Below are positions 34,998-43,070 of a DNA stretch of 64,000 nucleotides, one piece after another (position 1 is the stretch's first letter; each line of letters starts with the position of its first letter). This DNA comes from Bradyrhizobium diazoefficiens. Lineage in GTDB: Bacteria > Pseudomonadota > Alphaproteobacteria > Rhizobiales > Xanthobacteraceae. The DNA lies in NCBI RefSeq assembly GCF_016616235.1, contig NZ_CP067100.1, positions 1,857,001 through 1,921,000 of the forward strand, read 5' to 3'. The notes beneath the pieces were generated by a model. It ran no database searches. It saw only the letters and a program-made list of their open reading frames with translations, and was not told the origin of the DNA. The position numbers and the translations under genes were made by a program.

Positions 34998-35044
34998 GCT
35001 CTCTCAAGGCTGAAACAGGGGTTCGATTCCCCTAGGGAGCGCCA
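34998..35044 (+). repeat. tRNA-like 3' fragment (acceptor and T arm), possible attachment site
   Basis: AGGGG-TTCGATT-CCCCT is a complete T arm, followed by AGGGAGC, discriminator G and CCA (ending 35044). A 7-base partner GCTCTCT occurs at 34998-35004, so acceptor stem and T arm can pair with only a 12-base linker between. No D or anticodon arm is present, so this is not a working tRNA gene. It is most simply a copied tRNA 3' end at an integration site. Confidence 0.5.
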
Positions 35045-35276
35045 GCAAACTCAGGCACTTAGCCAGGTATCAGCCACGTTCGTTGAATAATGGTTGAATA
35101 AGACGCTGGTGAACAGCGACGAACGCTTGGGGAATTTGCTACCGACATAGCGGACTAGCCTCGGCGCGGTGCCTCATTGTGGCTGCCGCATTCGCGAAAA
35201 ATTTGCTCCTCGCCCTTGGTGTCCAGAAATATTCAAACCGCCGCTGACGTGCGCTGTCGTACGCGAGCGCCCTCGG

Positions 35277-35618
35277 ATGTTCGCAGTGACGCTGCTTGTC
35301 GCACAATCAACTCTTGTCCTGTCGAGCTTCGTGCGAAAAGAGGGCCGGCCACGTGAGATACAATCGACGAGAGAAAGCTGGCAGACAGCATTCACTAGTC
35401 AGTCTATCCGCTCCGACAGCCGCAGAACCGAGCACGTTGCATTCGCGCAGCGGCTCACCTGCACGGTTGACGATGCATGCGAAGCGACCGGCTTGGGACG
35501 CACGAAGCTTTACGAGTTGATCGGAACTGGGCGTATCGTCACGACAACGATCGGACGTCGGCGACTAGTAGGGGTGCGCTCACTTCTGGCGCTCCTTGAC
35601 ACCAACATGTCGAACTAG
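35277..35618 (+). CDS. excisionase-like helix-turn-helix protein, start uncertain
   Basis: The C-terminal 60 residues form a MerR/Xis-type helix-turn-helix: LTCTVDDACEATGLGRTKLY, then ELIGTGRIVTTTIGRRRLVG. Such proteins direct excision of integrative elements or act as AlpA-like activators. The upstream part has poor coding character and the true start may lie well inside the frame (a start at 35169 is also open). It sits 230 bp right of the tRNA-like fragment, in keeping with an element end. No intact integrase is next to it. Confidence 0.5.
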   Translation: MFAVTLLVAQSTLVLSSFVRKEGRPREIQSTRESWQTAFTSQSIRSDSRRTEHVAFAQRLTCTVDDACEATGLGRTKLYELIGTGRIVTTTIGRRRLVGVRSLLALLDTNMSN

Positions 35619-36014
35619 CGGAAGTGCCACTTAACGGGAGCAATCCACTTCGAACGCGCCTTTCTTCAACACTCAATTTGATGACACGACCGTGCTCTCT
35701 TCGCCGGTCGAGGATTCGAACCATCAACTAGGCTGTTATGAGCGGGAGACTATCATCGAAGTGGTTGATTCTGCTGCGTTTTCGCTAGGGTTCGATCGCG
35801 TTCTTGGCGTTCGTTCGCGTTGCTTCTGGTGCGAAGCTGGTGCGGCCGAATCTGACCTTCGTTCTGTGGAACAGGAAGTCGGTGATTCGAGCCCACCCAA
35901 CTGTACCAACACAGTTGAATTGTCCTGCAATCCCGGCATCTTACTGGTAGACCTGACGTATTTGCGCCGCCTAAAATACAAAAGGCGTCACAAATGGCAT
36001 TGCGGATGGCTGCG
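35619..36014. other. gene-poor island edge
   Basis: No supported gene. Holds copy C of the degenerate repeat and two T-arm-like stretches on the minus strand (GGTTCGAATCC near 35710 and GGGCTCGAATCACC near 35890). Short frames through these give peptides such as WVGSNHRLPVP, which are by-products. Confidence 0.4.
35763..35850 (+). repeat. degenerate direct repeat, copy C
   Basis: Aligned over about 80 bases with copy A and copy B in the same orientation; strongest shared blocks are GGTTCGATCGCGTT (with B), GTTCGTTCG and TTCTGGTGCG (with A). Confidence 0.6.
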
Positions 36015-36116
36015 TTAAGTCGTGCTTCGGATGGGCGATGGTTTGCCCGCAAAGGCATCCGCGAGGATGTTCGTGTCGAGTACCAGCGCCTCTACGGCGT
36101 CTAACGTGAGGCTCAC
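36015..36116 (-). pseudogene. VapC-type PIN toxin, truncated after 33 codons
   Basis: A GTG-started frame reads VEALVLDTNILADAFAGK, the conserved first PIN motif with its metal-binding Asp. It stops after 33 codons, whereas a full toxin has about 130. Just before it on the same strand a frame ends PFDPAREAALVTGCEMA, which may be the tail of the partner antitoxin. A decayed toxin-antitoxin pair at the element edge. Confidence 0.5.
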
Positions 36117-36215
36117 CTCAAGCCATTTCGCACCCCGTGACCAGCGCGGCTTCGCGCGCGGGATCGAATGGGCTGCTGAGTAGTCTCGTATCTGCCTCTC
36201 CGATCGGTTGAGTTG

Positions 36216-37313
36216 CTATGCATCGACCACGCCCGTGAAGAACCAATAGCTGCCGAGCAGGGTAATCAGCGCCGACAGCGCATAGACCAAAGCTGCGGGC
36301 CTCGCCGGCTTGGCTCTGTCGATCGCCACGAGGCCGTCTAGGCCAATCAGCGCCGGAATCACCATTGCAACGATAGCGACCTGGCCGATCTCGACGCCGA
36401 TGTTGAAGGCCGCGAGTGCCGACACGACCGCATGTGACGGAAGGCCGATCTCCTGCAGCGCGCTGGCAAAGCCGAAGCCGTGGATCAGCCCGAACATGAA
36501 GGTCACGCGCCAGCGCCGGTCGATGTCCCGCGAAAAGAAATTCTCGACGGCAACAAACACGATCGATGCCGCGATCGCGGGTTCAACGATCCGGCTCGGG
36601 ATGATGACGATGCCAAGCGCCGCCAGCGACAGCGTGATCGAATGCGCGATCGTGAACGCCGTCACGATCTTGATGACGGGAACGAGCCGCCGCGCCCAGA
36701 GCACGACGGCGACCAGGAAGGCGATGTGGTCGTAGCCGAGAAAGATGTGCTCGATGCCGGTGAGAAGATAGCGTTGCATCGTCGAGGCGAGCGATGGCGC
36801 CTGCGCCGACAGTGTCACGGTCGTGTTGTCGGCATCGAGCAGCGCCTGCGCCTCGTGTCCGCCTTGCGCGACCAGCACGACCTGCCGCGCGGTGGGATCC
36901 TTCTCCGTCATTACCGTGGAGCGATAGATGATGTCGCCGGCCACGGTGGCGCAGGAGAAGGTGTTGCGGAAGATGACGCCGTCGCCATCGGCGAGGATCG
37001 CGGCGTCGCCGGCCGGGCACGCGATGCCGGCGGCATTTCTCACGGCCAGATGCGCGGTCACATAGGCAAGGATCACCGGCGTGGCGGCGGCGACCGCGGC
37101 GGGATCGACCGTATCCTCCTTGGCGTCATAGAGCTTGGTGCCGACCAGACGGTCGACGTCGCTGCCCTTGAGCCCCATCTCGACGGTTACTATGCGGTCG
37201 TCGGTCGAGGTGAGGCGCGCTGTGGAAAGGTTGATCTGGTGCGCCCAGGCCGGCAGGGCCAGGCCCAGCAGTGTCAGGATTGCAGCCAAGGACCCCCGCC
37301 ACGATCGTCTCAC
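36216..37313 (-). CDS. HupE/UreJ-2-like membrane protein
   Basis: A 365-residue protein with a signal peptide (MRRSWRGSLAAILTLLGLAL, cut after AWA), a periplasmic domain of about 150 residues with two Cys, and six C-terminal membrane segments. The membrane part has GIEHIFLGYDHIAFL, FTIAHSITLSLA and LIHGFGFASAL, the histidine-rich HupE/UreJ signature associated with nickel or other metal passage. The four-base overlap with the preceding gene places it in the Gld-like operon. No hydrogenase or urease gene is nearby. Confidence 0.85.
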   Translation of the reverse strand: MRRSWRGSLAAILTLLGLALPAWAHQINLSTARLTSTDDRIVTVEMGLKGSDVDRLVGTKLYDAKEDTVDPAAVAAATPVILAYVTAHLAVRNAAGIACPAGDAAILADGDGVIFRNTFSCATVAGDIIYRSTVMTEKDPTARQVVLVAQGGHEAQALLDADNTTVTLSAQAPSLASTMQRYLLTGIEHIFLGYDHIAFLVAVVLWARRLVPVIKIVTAFTIAHSITLSLAALGIVIIPSRIVEPAIAASIVFVAVENFFSRDIDRRWRVTFMFGLIHGFGFASALQEIGLPSHAVVSALAAFNIGVEIGQVAIVAMVIPALIGLDGLVAIDRAKPARPAALVYALSALITLLGSYWFFTGVVDA

Positions 37314-38368
37314 GAGGCCGCTCCGACGGCGCGCAACAGCTCCGTGAGACGGCGCATCTCGAACTCGGCCACGGTGACCACGGCGCCATCGGGCGCAAGC
37401 CGCGCATAGCGATCGAGCGGATCGGCTGAGGCACCGAATTCGAGCCGCGCCAGCGGCGTCGACGAGTCGCGCGCGAAGGCCAGCAGGATCAGGCCGGGCA
37501 GATTGAGGCCATACCGCGCGAGCTGCGACGGCTCGGCGTGCCCGATGCGCGTCTCGACAGCCGACGCATCGAACGCGCGCAGCGCCGCATCGATGATGCG
37601 GGCCTGAGCGGGATCGGCGAGATGGGCGACGTTGCCGGCGGCATGGCTGTGCTGGCCGAGATGACGGAACCAGTTGCCGTCGGGGTCACGCTCGAACCGC
37701 GTCAGCTTGCCGGCAAATACGATCTCGATCGCCCAAATCTGCGCGATCGAGACCGGCAGCAGCAGGTCCTTGCCGCGGCTCGCCGCGCCGTGGCCTGCCT
37801 GGTCGCGGGAGCGGCGCGCGATGTCGAAAGCCACGCGCCACTCCTCCGCCACATGGCGTGGCATTAGCGCGACCGTGGCCTTGCCCGCGAGCCGGACGTA
37901 ATGCGAGGTGCTCGCCGGATTGAGCGCGCCGAAATTGATGGTCGCAGCAGTGCCGCCGTTCGCCTCGATCGCAGCGACGATGACTGGCGGATCGAGGCCG
38001 AACTCGGCGAAGCTCGCGACTGTGAGCTCGCTTGCCGGCATCTCGCGCACGACCTCGCTGACATTGATTAGCCGCAGCGCCGTATCAAGATGCTTGCCGA
38101 GCTCGGGCGGCACGGCGCCATCGACAGCTTCGATGCCCCAGCCGGTCGCCCGGTGGACGAGCACGATGCTGTCGCCGCCGGAGCGGATCGCGACGCGACG
38201 CACGTCAGCGGGCGCGATCGCCACCAGGCCCTTTGGCGCAAACGCGACCTTGCTCCGCAATTCCGGCCACTGCCCGCTGATCACAAGAACGGCGAGCAGC
38301 GCCAGCAGCAATGCGGCCAATAGCGGCATTCGCCATCGTCCGGTCCTGCTTGCAGCCGCTGCCCTCAT
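37310..38368 (-). CDS. DUF4340-like protein
   Basis: A 352-residue protein with one N-terminal membrane anchor (MPLLAALLLALLAVLVIS) and a large outer domain. The pattern VAIRSGGDSIVLVHRATGWG, then repeats of the form ADPLDRYARLAPDGAVVTV, matches the DUF4340 family, which usually sits beside GldG-like genes. I start at 38368, where ATGA overlaps the previous stop. Function unknown; probably a periplasmic partner of the ABC complex. Confidence 0.75.
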   Translation of the reverse strand: MRAAAASRTGRWRMPLLAALLLALLAVLVISGQWPELRSKVAFAPKGLVAIAPADVRRVAIRSGGDSIVLVHRATGWGIEAVDGAVPPELGKHLDTALRLINVSEVVREMPASELTVASFAEFGLDPPVIVAAIEANGGTAATINFGALNPASTSHYVRLAGKATVALMPRHVAEEWRVAFDIARRSRDQAGHGAASRGKDLLLPVSIAQIWAIEIVFAGKLTRFERDPDGNWFRHLGQHSHAAGNVAHLADPAQARIIDAALRAFDASAVETRIGHAEPSQLARYGLNLPGLILLAFARDSSTPLARLEFGASADPLDRYARLAPDGAVVTVAEFEMRRLTELLRAVGAAS

Positions 38369-39969
38369 CGCCGCCTCCACCACATCAGCATGCCGAACAC
38401 CGCGGTGCTCAGCGGCAACAGGACCTCCAGCACAAGGAAGCTGTCGCGCATCTGGCGGCTCGTCAGCACGATCTCCGGCAGCTTCAACCGCTGCGGCGGC
38501 ACGCTCGGGCTTGCATCATCCTCGGCGAGCCAGCGCAGCATCGACAGCGACAGCTCGCCGTTGGAGACGTAGGGGAAGTATTCGTTGCTGGCTAACTTGC
38601 TGGTACCGGCGACTATGAGACGAAAGCGTTTGTCCTCGCCCGCGCCGGGCCAGGTCCCCTCGAGCGCAACCGCGAGCGGCTGCGGGCCGGATTTTGCGCT
38701 CGGCGCCTCTCCGCCTGTTGCCGCAACCACGGCCGTGGGCGATTTCAGATAGCTGTCCTGGCTACTCGCCGCCAGCACGACGAGGCTGACACCGGACGGC
38801 GGCTGCGCGACGAGAAGCGGCCGCGCCTGCGGGAACACGGTCAGCGCGAGGCGCTTTGTGATGGGATGGGTTGGATAATAGGGCACCGCGACCTTGTCGG
38901 CGTCGGTCCGGAAATGGTTGAGGGGATCGACGACGATCGCGGCCTCGCTCGCCAGTCCGACCGGCCTGAGCAGGAGCCGCTCGAAATCACCTGATATCTC
39001 CGACAGCGGATCGAGCAGCAGCAACAGCCGGCCGCCGCCTTTGAGGTAATTGCCGAGCAGCTGCACCTCGTCCGCGGTAAGGGCAGTACGCGGCCCGATC
39101 TCGGCGATCACCGAGCAGTCGGGCGGAATTGCCGACGCCGTCGCGGTGACGAGCTCGCGCATCTCGAAGCCGATCTGGTTCAGCGCGAGCTGCAGCCGGT
39201 CGAGCTGCTCGGGCGCGGCCTCCAGCACGTCGCCGGCGCCGGGCGTCTCATGGCCCTTCAGCGTCTCGACATGGCTATAATGGAAGTGCGACGGCATCGG
39301 GCGGAAAGTCTCGCCATGCCCGGTGACGAAGCAGACGGTCTCGGTGCGCTTGCGCAGCACGCGCAGCGTAGCCAAGCCGAGCCGCGCGGGATCGATCACG
39401 CTCTCGACCAGGACCTTGCGATCCTCGGCCTGCAGCACCGCAGTGTTATAGGCGCGCACGCCGAGGTCGCGCGCCGTGCCGGGCTCCTTGTCGAGATCGA
39501 TGGCGCGAAAGGCGAACAGTGGATGGTTGCGAGCGGCGATCTGCACGAGGTCGCGCAGGGCGACCGCGTTGGGATCGCTGGCATTGTAGAAATAGGTCAA
39601 CGCGAGCGGAGTGCGCAATTGCGCGATGACGTCGGTCAGCTGCCGGGGTGGCGTGTTCAACGCCTCCTGGCTGACGTCGAGATGCACGTCATGGCGATAG
39701 AGCGCAACATTGGCGCCCGTCACGACGGCGATCGCGCCCAGCACGATGGCCGCATTCGTAACCCAGGCCGAGGCGCGCGAACCGCTGCCGCGCAACGGAA
39801 GCCGCACCGCCAGCATGAACAGGGCAAGCAGCACGAGCAGACAGGCGACGAACAGAATGCTGTTCGATGCGGTCTCACTCATGCCGCCAAAGCCGAGCAG
39901 ACCGCAGGCGACGGCGCCGACTGCCAGCGCGGCCACGATGATGTTGGCTCTGGTCAAGCGCGCCATCAT
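38365..39969 (-). CDS. GldG-like ABC auxiliary protein
   Basis: A 534-residue protein with two N-terminal membrane segments, a large extracytoplasmic domain (ABC_transp_aux type: LTYFYNASDPNAVALRDLVQ, then LLLLLDPLSEISGDFERLL) and a C-terminal membrane segment (LVLEVLLPLSTAVFGMLMWW). It resembles GldG, named from gliding bacteria but widespread in non-gliding proteobacteria. It overlaps the permease gene by four bases. Confidence 0.82.
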   Translation of the reverse strand: MMARLTRANIIVAALAVGAVACGLLGFGGMSETASNSILFVACLLVLLALFMLAVRLPLRGSGSRASAWVTNAAIVLGAIAVVTGANVALYRHDVHLDVSQEALNTPPRQLTDVIAQLRTPLALTYFYNASDPNAVALRDLVQIAARNHPLFAFRAIDLDKEPGTARDLGVRAYNTAVLQAEDRKVLVESVIDPARLGLATLRVLRKRTETVCFVTGHGETFRPMPSHFHYSHVETLKGHETPGAGDVLEAAPEQLDRLQLALNQIGFEMRELVTATASAIPPDCSVIAEIGPRTALTADEVQLLGNYLKGGGRLLLLLDPLSEISGDFERLLLRPVGLASEAAIVVDPLNHFRTDADKVAVPYYPTHPITKRLALTVFPQARPLLVAQPPSGVSLVVLAASSQDSYLKSPTAVVAATGGEAPSAKSGPQPLAVALEGTWPGAGEDKRFRLIVAGTSKLASNEYFPYVSNGELSLSMLRWLAEDDASPSVPPQRLKLPEIVLTSRQMRDSFLVLEVLLPLSTAVFGMLMWWRRR

Positions 39970-40667
39970 CGCCGCGCCAGCGCCCGCACAGTCAATAGCA
40001 GCGTCAGAAGCGTGACGCTGAGGAAGAAGCCGACGTCGGAGAGATAGATCGAGCCGATGGCGAAGGGGCGAAAATGAACCGACAACGACAGGTTCACGAC
40101 CAGCGTGTCAGCGGGGCTCGGCAGCAGCCAGCCGAAATTGTCGATGATCCACAAGAGCAGGAACACGCTGAGCGTGATCAGGGCCGCGATTACCTGGTTC
40201 GCCGTCAGCGCCGACGCCAGGAGCCCGGTGCCGACCAGCGCCGAGCCGAACAGCAATAGGCCGAGATAGCCGCTGTAGATCGGGCCGAAGTCAGGATCGC
40301 CGAACCAGGCGAGCGCAGCGGCGTAGGCGCCCGACAGCAGCAGCATGACCACGACCAGGCTCATGGCGGCGAGGTACTTTGCCAAGACGATCGCGAGCTC
40401 CGACACCGGCGCGGTCAACAGCACTTCGAGCGTCTTCAGTTTCCGCTCCTCGGCAAATAGGCGCATGGTGATCAGCGGCGCCGTGAGCCCGAACAGCACG
40501 AACATCTGAAAGAAGATGTGCACCATGCTCGGCTGGTGGCTGAGGAACAGCGTGAGCGTGAAGCTGTAGCCCATGATGAGGAGGAACACGGTCATCAGCA
40601 CATAGGCGATCGGCGAAGAGAACAGTGCCGTCTCTTCCTTTCGGAGCAGAACCGCAAAACTTCTCAT
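39966..40667 (-). CDS. ABC-2 type permease, GldF-like
   Basis: A 233-residue protein with six membrane segments and the ABC-2 permease pattern (FAEERKLKTLEVLLTAPVSE after the second segment). It works with the ATPase encoded just upstream; the start overlaps that stop by four bases. Confidence 0.88.
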   Translation of the reverse strand: MRSFAVLLRKEETALFSSPIAYVLMTVFLLIMGYSFTLTLFLSHQPSMVHIFFQMFVLFGLTAPLITMRLFAEERKLKTLEVLLTAPVSELAIVLAKYLAAMSLVVVMLLLSGAYAAALAWFGDPDFGPIYSGYLGLLLFGSALVGTGLLASALTANQVIAALITLSVFLLLWIIDNFGWLLPSPADTLVVNLSLSVHFRPFAIGSIYLSDVGFFLSVTLLTLLLTVRALARR

Positions 40668-41605
40668 GCGGCCTCCCTCGGGGCCCTGGTGAGATCGAGA
40701 AACACCTGCTCGAGACCCGGCCGCAACTCGGAGAGCGCCGACACCGCGACATCGGCCGCGACGAGCGCGGCGATCAGATCGGCCGCGAGCGATGCGCGGC
40801 GCTCGGCGCGGATCAGATAATGACCCGCGTCGTGATCGGGCGCAACGTGGCGCACGCCGGAAACACCTTCGGCGGCATGGCGCACGGCAGCTTCGGGCGA
40901 CGGCGTCGCCAGCCTCAGCGCCAGGTCCTGCATCATCTCCTTCAGCGCATCGGCCGTCAGGAGCCGGCCATCGAGCAGGATCATCACGCGCGAGGCGATC
41001 TTCTCGATTTCGGGCAGGATGTGGGAGGCCATCAACACCGTGTGGCGACCTGCGAGCGATCGGATGAGTTCGCGTACCGCGATCACCTGATGCGGATCGA
41101 GCCCGCTGGTCGGCTCATCCAGCACGAGCACCTCAGGATTGGCCAGCAGCCCCTGCGCGATCGAGACACGCTGGCGGAAGCCGCGCGACAGTTTCCCGGT
41201 CGAGAGCGTCATGACCCCCGTCAGGTCGAGCCGCTCGGCGGCCTCATTGACTGCGGTGCGCGCCTTGGCTCCGTGCAGCCCCTTGATGCCCGCCATGAAA
41301 TGCAGGAACTCGCCGACCCTCATGTGATCGTAGAGCGGCGCATCCTCCGGCACGTAGCTGATGGCGCGGCGGACGCCAAGCGAATCGGCGACCACGTCGC
41401 AGCCCGCCACCTCGATCCGGCCGAAGGTCGGCACTAGATAGCCCGTGAGCATGCGGAAGATCGTGCTCTTTCCGGACCCGTTCGGCCCGAGCAGGCCGAC
41501 GATCTCGCCCGGCTCGATCGCAAAGGATACATCCGTGACGGCGCGCCGCGGCCCGTACCATTTCGTCACATGCTGCGCCAGAACGACCGGAGGCATGGTA
41601 TCCAC
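40664..41605 (-). CDS. ABC transporter ATPase, GldA/NatA-like
   Basis: A 313-residue ATPase: Walker A GPNGSGKS, signature variant LSRGFRQRV, Walker B VLVLDEPTSGLD, and switch His in MASHILPE. The C-terminal extension of about 90 residues is typical of exporters of this class. Start either GTG 41605 or ATG 41596; AGAGGAG lies before both. First gene of the leftward operon. Confidence 0.88.
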   Translation of the reverse strand: MDTMPPVVLAQHVTKWYGPRRAVTDVSFAIEPGEIVGLLGPNGSGKSTIFRMLTGYLVPTFGRIEVAGCDVVADSLGVRRAISYVPEDAPLYDHMRVGEFLHFMAGIKGLHGAKARTAVNEAAERLDLTGVMTLSTGKLSRGFRQRVSIAQGLLANPEVLVLDEPTSGLDPHQVIAVRELIRSLAGRHTVLMASHILPEIEKIASRVMILLDGRLLTADALKEMMQDLALRLATPSPEAAVRHAAEGVSGVRHVAPDHDAGHYLIRAERRASLAADLIAALVAADVAVSALSELRPGLEQVFLDLTRAPREAA

Positions 41606-41707
41606 AACACTCCTCTGGCGGTCTCGCGCGCAGAGTATCGAACAGAATCCCGGACCCTAAGGCCCGGGATGACGACTCCGCGCGCGAGGACCGAGGTCGT
41701 CAGCCAA

Positions 41708-42598
41708 TCACTCGTAGAATTCGGGCGAGTGCTTGTGCGCCTTGAACGTATCGGGATCGTGGGCATAGATGATGTCGGCGCTCTCGGTGTCGCGAACCCG
41801 TTTCACCCAGGCGTAGGCATCGAGCATGCCGACGGGATCATAGACGCTGCCGATGCTCGGCAGGATATTCTTGTCGAGATTCTCCTGGAGATACACGGCG
41901 TCGGAGGTCAGCACCACTGTGCCGGTCTTCGGCAGCCGCACGACTAGGATCTGGCTTCCCGGCGTGTGCGACACCGTGCGATGGATGAAGACGCTGTTGT
42001 CGCCGAACAGGTCGAGATCGCCGTCGAGCTCGATGGTCTTGTACTTGGCGGGCATGCCGCCGCCGATGCTGTTCCGCAACATCGAAAAATCTTCTGAGAT
42101 GAAGAACGTGGCGTAGCCCGGCGCCGGCCAGAACGCGTTCCTGATCTCGTCGCGCTGGAACACGAAAGTCGAATCCAGGAACTTGCCGATGTTGCCGGCG
42201 TGGTCGACGTGGAAGTGCCCGAGCACGACGTACTTGATGTCGGACGGCTTGACGTTGATCTTGGAAAGCTGGGCATCGATGGCGATGTCGGGATCGCGGC
42301 CCGGATCAAGCGCCTTCACGAACGGGCCCCAATAGTCGGGATCCTTGATGATCCGGTCGTTGTTGCCACAATCGAACAGAACGTCGCCCTTGGGATGGCG
42401 GATCAGGAAAAAGCCGACCGGAATCTGGACCTTGCCGCTAGAGCCATTCTGAATGATCGACTTGTCGAGATTAAGCGCCCCCGAGGAGAAGACGTAGAGC
42501 TTCATCTCTTTCGGAGCGTCCGCCGCCATCGTCCCGGCGGCTGTCCAAATCAGTCCTACGATCAATAAGCCAAGGACTCTCGCACAGCGCATCAGCAT
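41708..42598 (-). CDS. exported metallo-beta-lactamase-fold hydrolase (AHL lactonase-like)
   Basis: A 296-residue zinc hydrolase. A signal peptide (MLMRCARVLGLLIVGLIW, cut after TMA) sends it to the periplasm, which is unusual since AiiA/AttM enzymes are cytoplasmic. The zinc motif HFHVDHAGN is complete, a later His is in SHTPGSQ, the bridging Asp is in LTSDAVY and a final His in YAHDPDTF. AHL lactonase is the closest family I recognise; other lactones are possible. I start at the ATG at 42598 with GGGAGG upstream; the open frame further 5' is not coding. It diverges from the Liv-type operon. Confidence 0.82.
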   Translation of the reverse strand: MLMRCARVLGLLIVGLIWTAAGTMAADAPKEMKLYVFSSGALNLDKSIIQNGSSGKVQIPVGFFLIRHPKGDVLFDCGNNDRIIKDPDYWGPFVKALDPGRDPDIAIDAQLSKINVKPSDIKYVVLGHFHVDHAGNIGKFLDSTFVFQRDEIRNAFWPAPGYATFFISEDFSMLRNSIGGGMPAKYKTIELDGDLDLFGDNSVFIHRTVSHTPGSQILVVRLPKTGTVVLTSDAVYLQENLDKNILPSIGSVYDPVGMLDAYAWVKRVRDTESADIIYAHDPDTFKAHKHSPEFYE

Positions 42599-43070
42599 GT
42601 CGTCCTCCCGGTTTTGACGTATTTTATCTTCCGCTTTGTCTTTCCGTCTTGCTTGGGTCGTTCTCGCTCGATGGTTGTCGGATGTTAGCTTCATACCACA
42701 ACCTGTGTCGATTGTGCAGCTTGTGACCCACCACACAACGAAATTGCGCGAGCGGTTTTGTTGCGCAGCAGCAAGATCACGATCCCTCAGGCCGACTCGC
42801 CGATACGGGCTTATTTCACAGGGCGAGATATTGCTTGATCGCCTTCTTCCTCGCCTGATGTCCGGCATAAGCGATCCAGCCGCCGTCGATCATGGTCGCA
42901 TCGCTCGACCTAGTGACGGTCGCAACCGCGGCGCCGCTGCTGGTTGGCGCCAGTCGCAAATGCCAGTTGATCACAAACCTATCGCCGATCTACACTCGGC
43001 CGCCTGAATAAAAACAGCCGGCTGTCTTCGAGACAGGCCACGGGAACAGGTTCATGGGAGGTGTGATTCA
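42599..43070. other. divergent intergenic region between lactonase and Liv-type operon
   Basis: About 470 bp with no supported gene. It must hold both divergent promoters. A short minus-strand frame (42816-42893, beginning MIDGGWIAYAGH) has no clear ribosome binding site. Confidence 0.4.

Noticed and set aside
34998..35044. A functional tRNA gene
   Set aside because: No D arm, anticodon arm or variable loop can be drawn upstream; only the acceptor and T arm exist.
35690..35940. Short minus-strand gene giving WVGSNHRLPVPQNE
   Set aside because: The peptide comes from a T-arm-like repeat, has no good start, and is a known kind of spurious frame near integration sites.
42816..42893. A 25-codon minus-strand frame MIDGGWIAYAGH before the lactonase gene
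   Set aside because: Too short, without a clear start signal; more likely part of the divergent promoter region.
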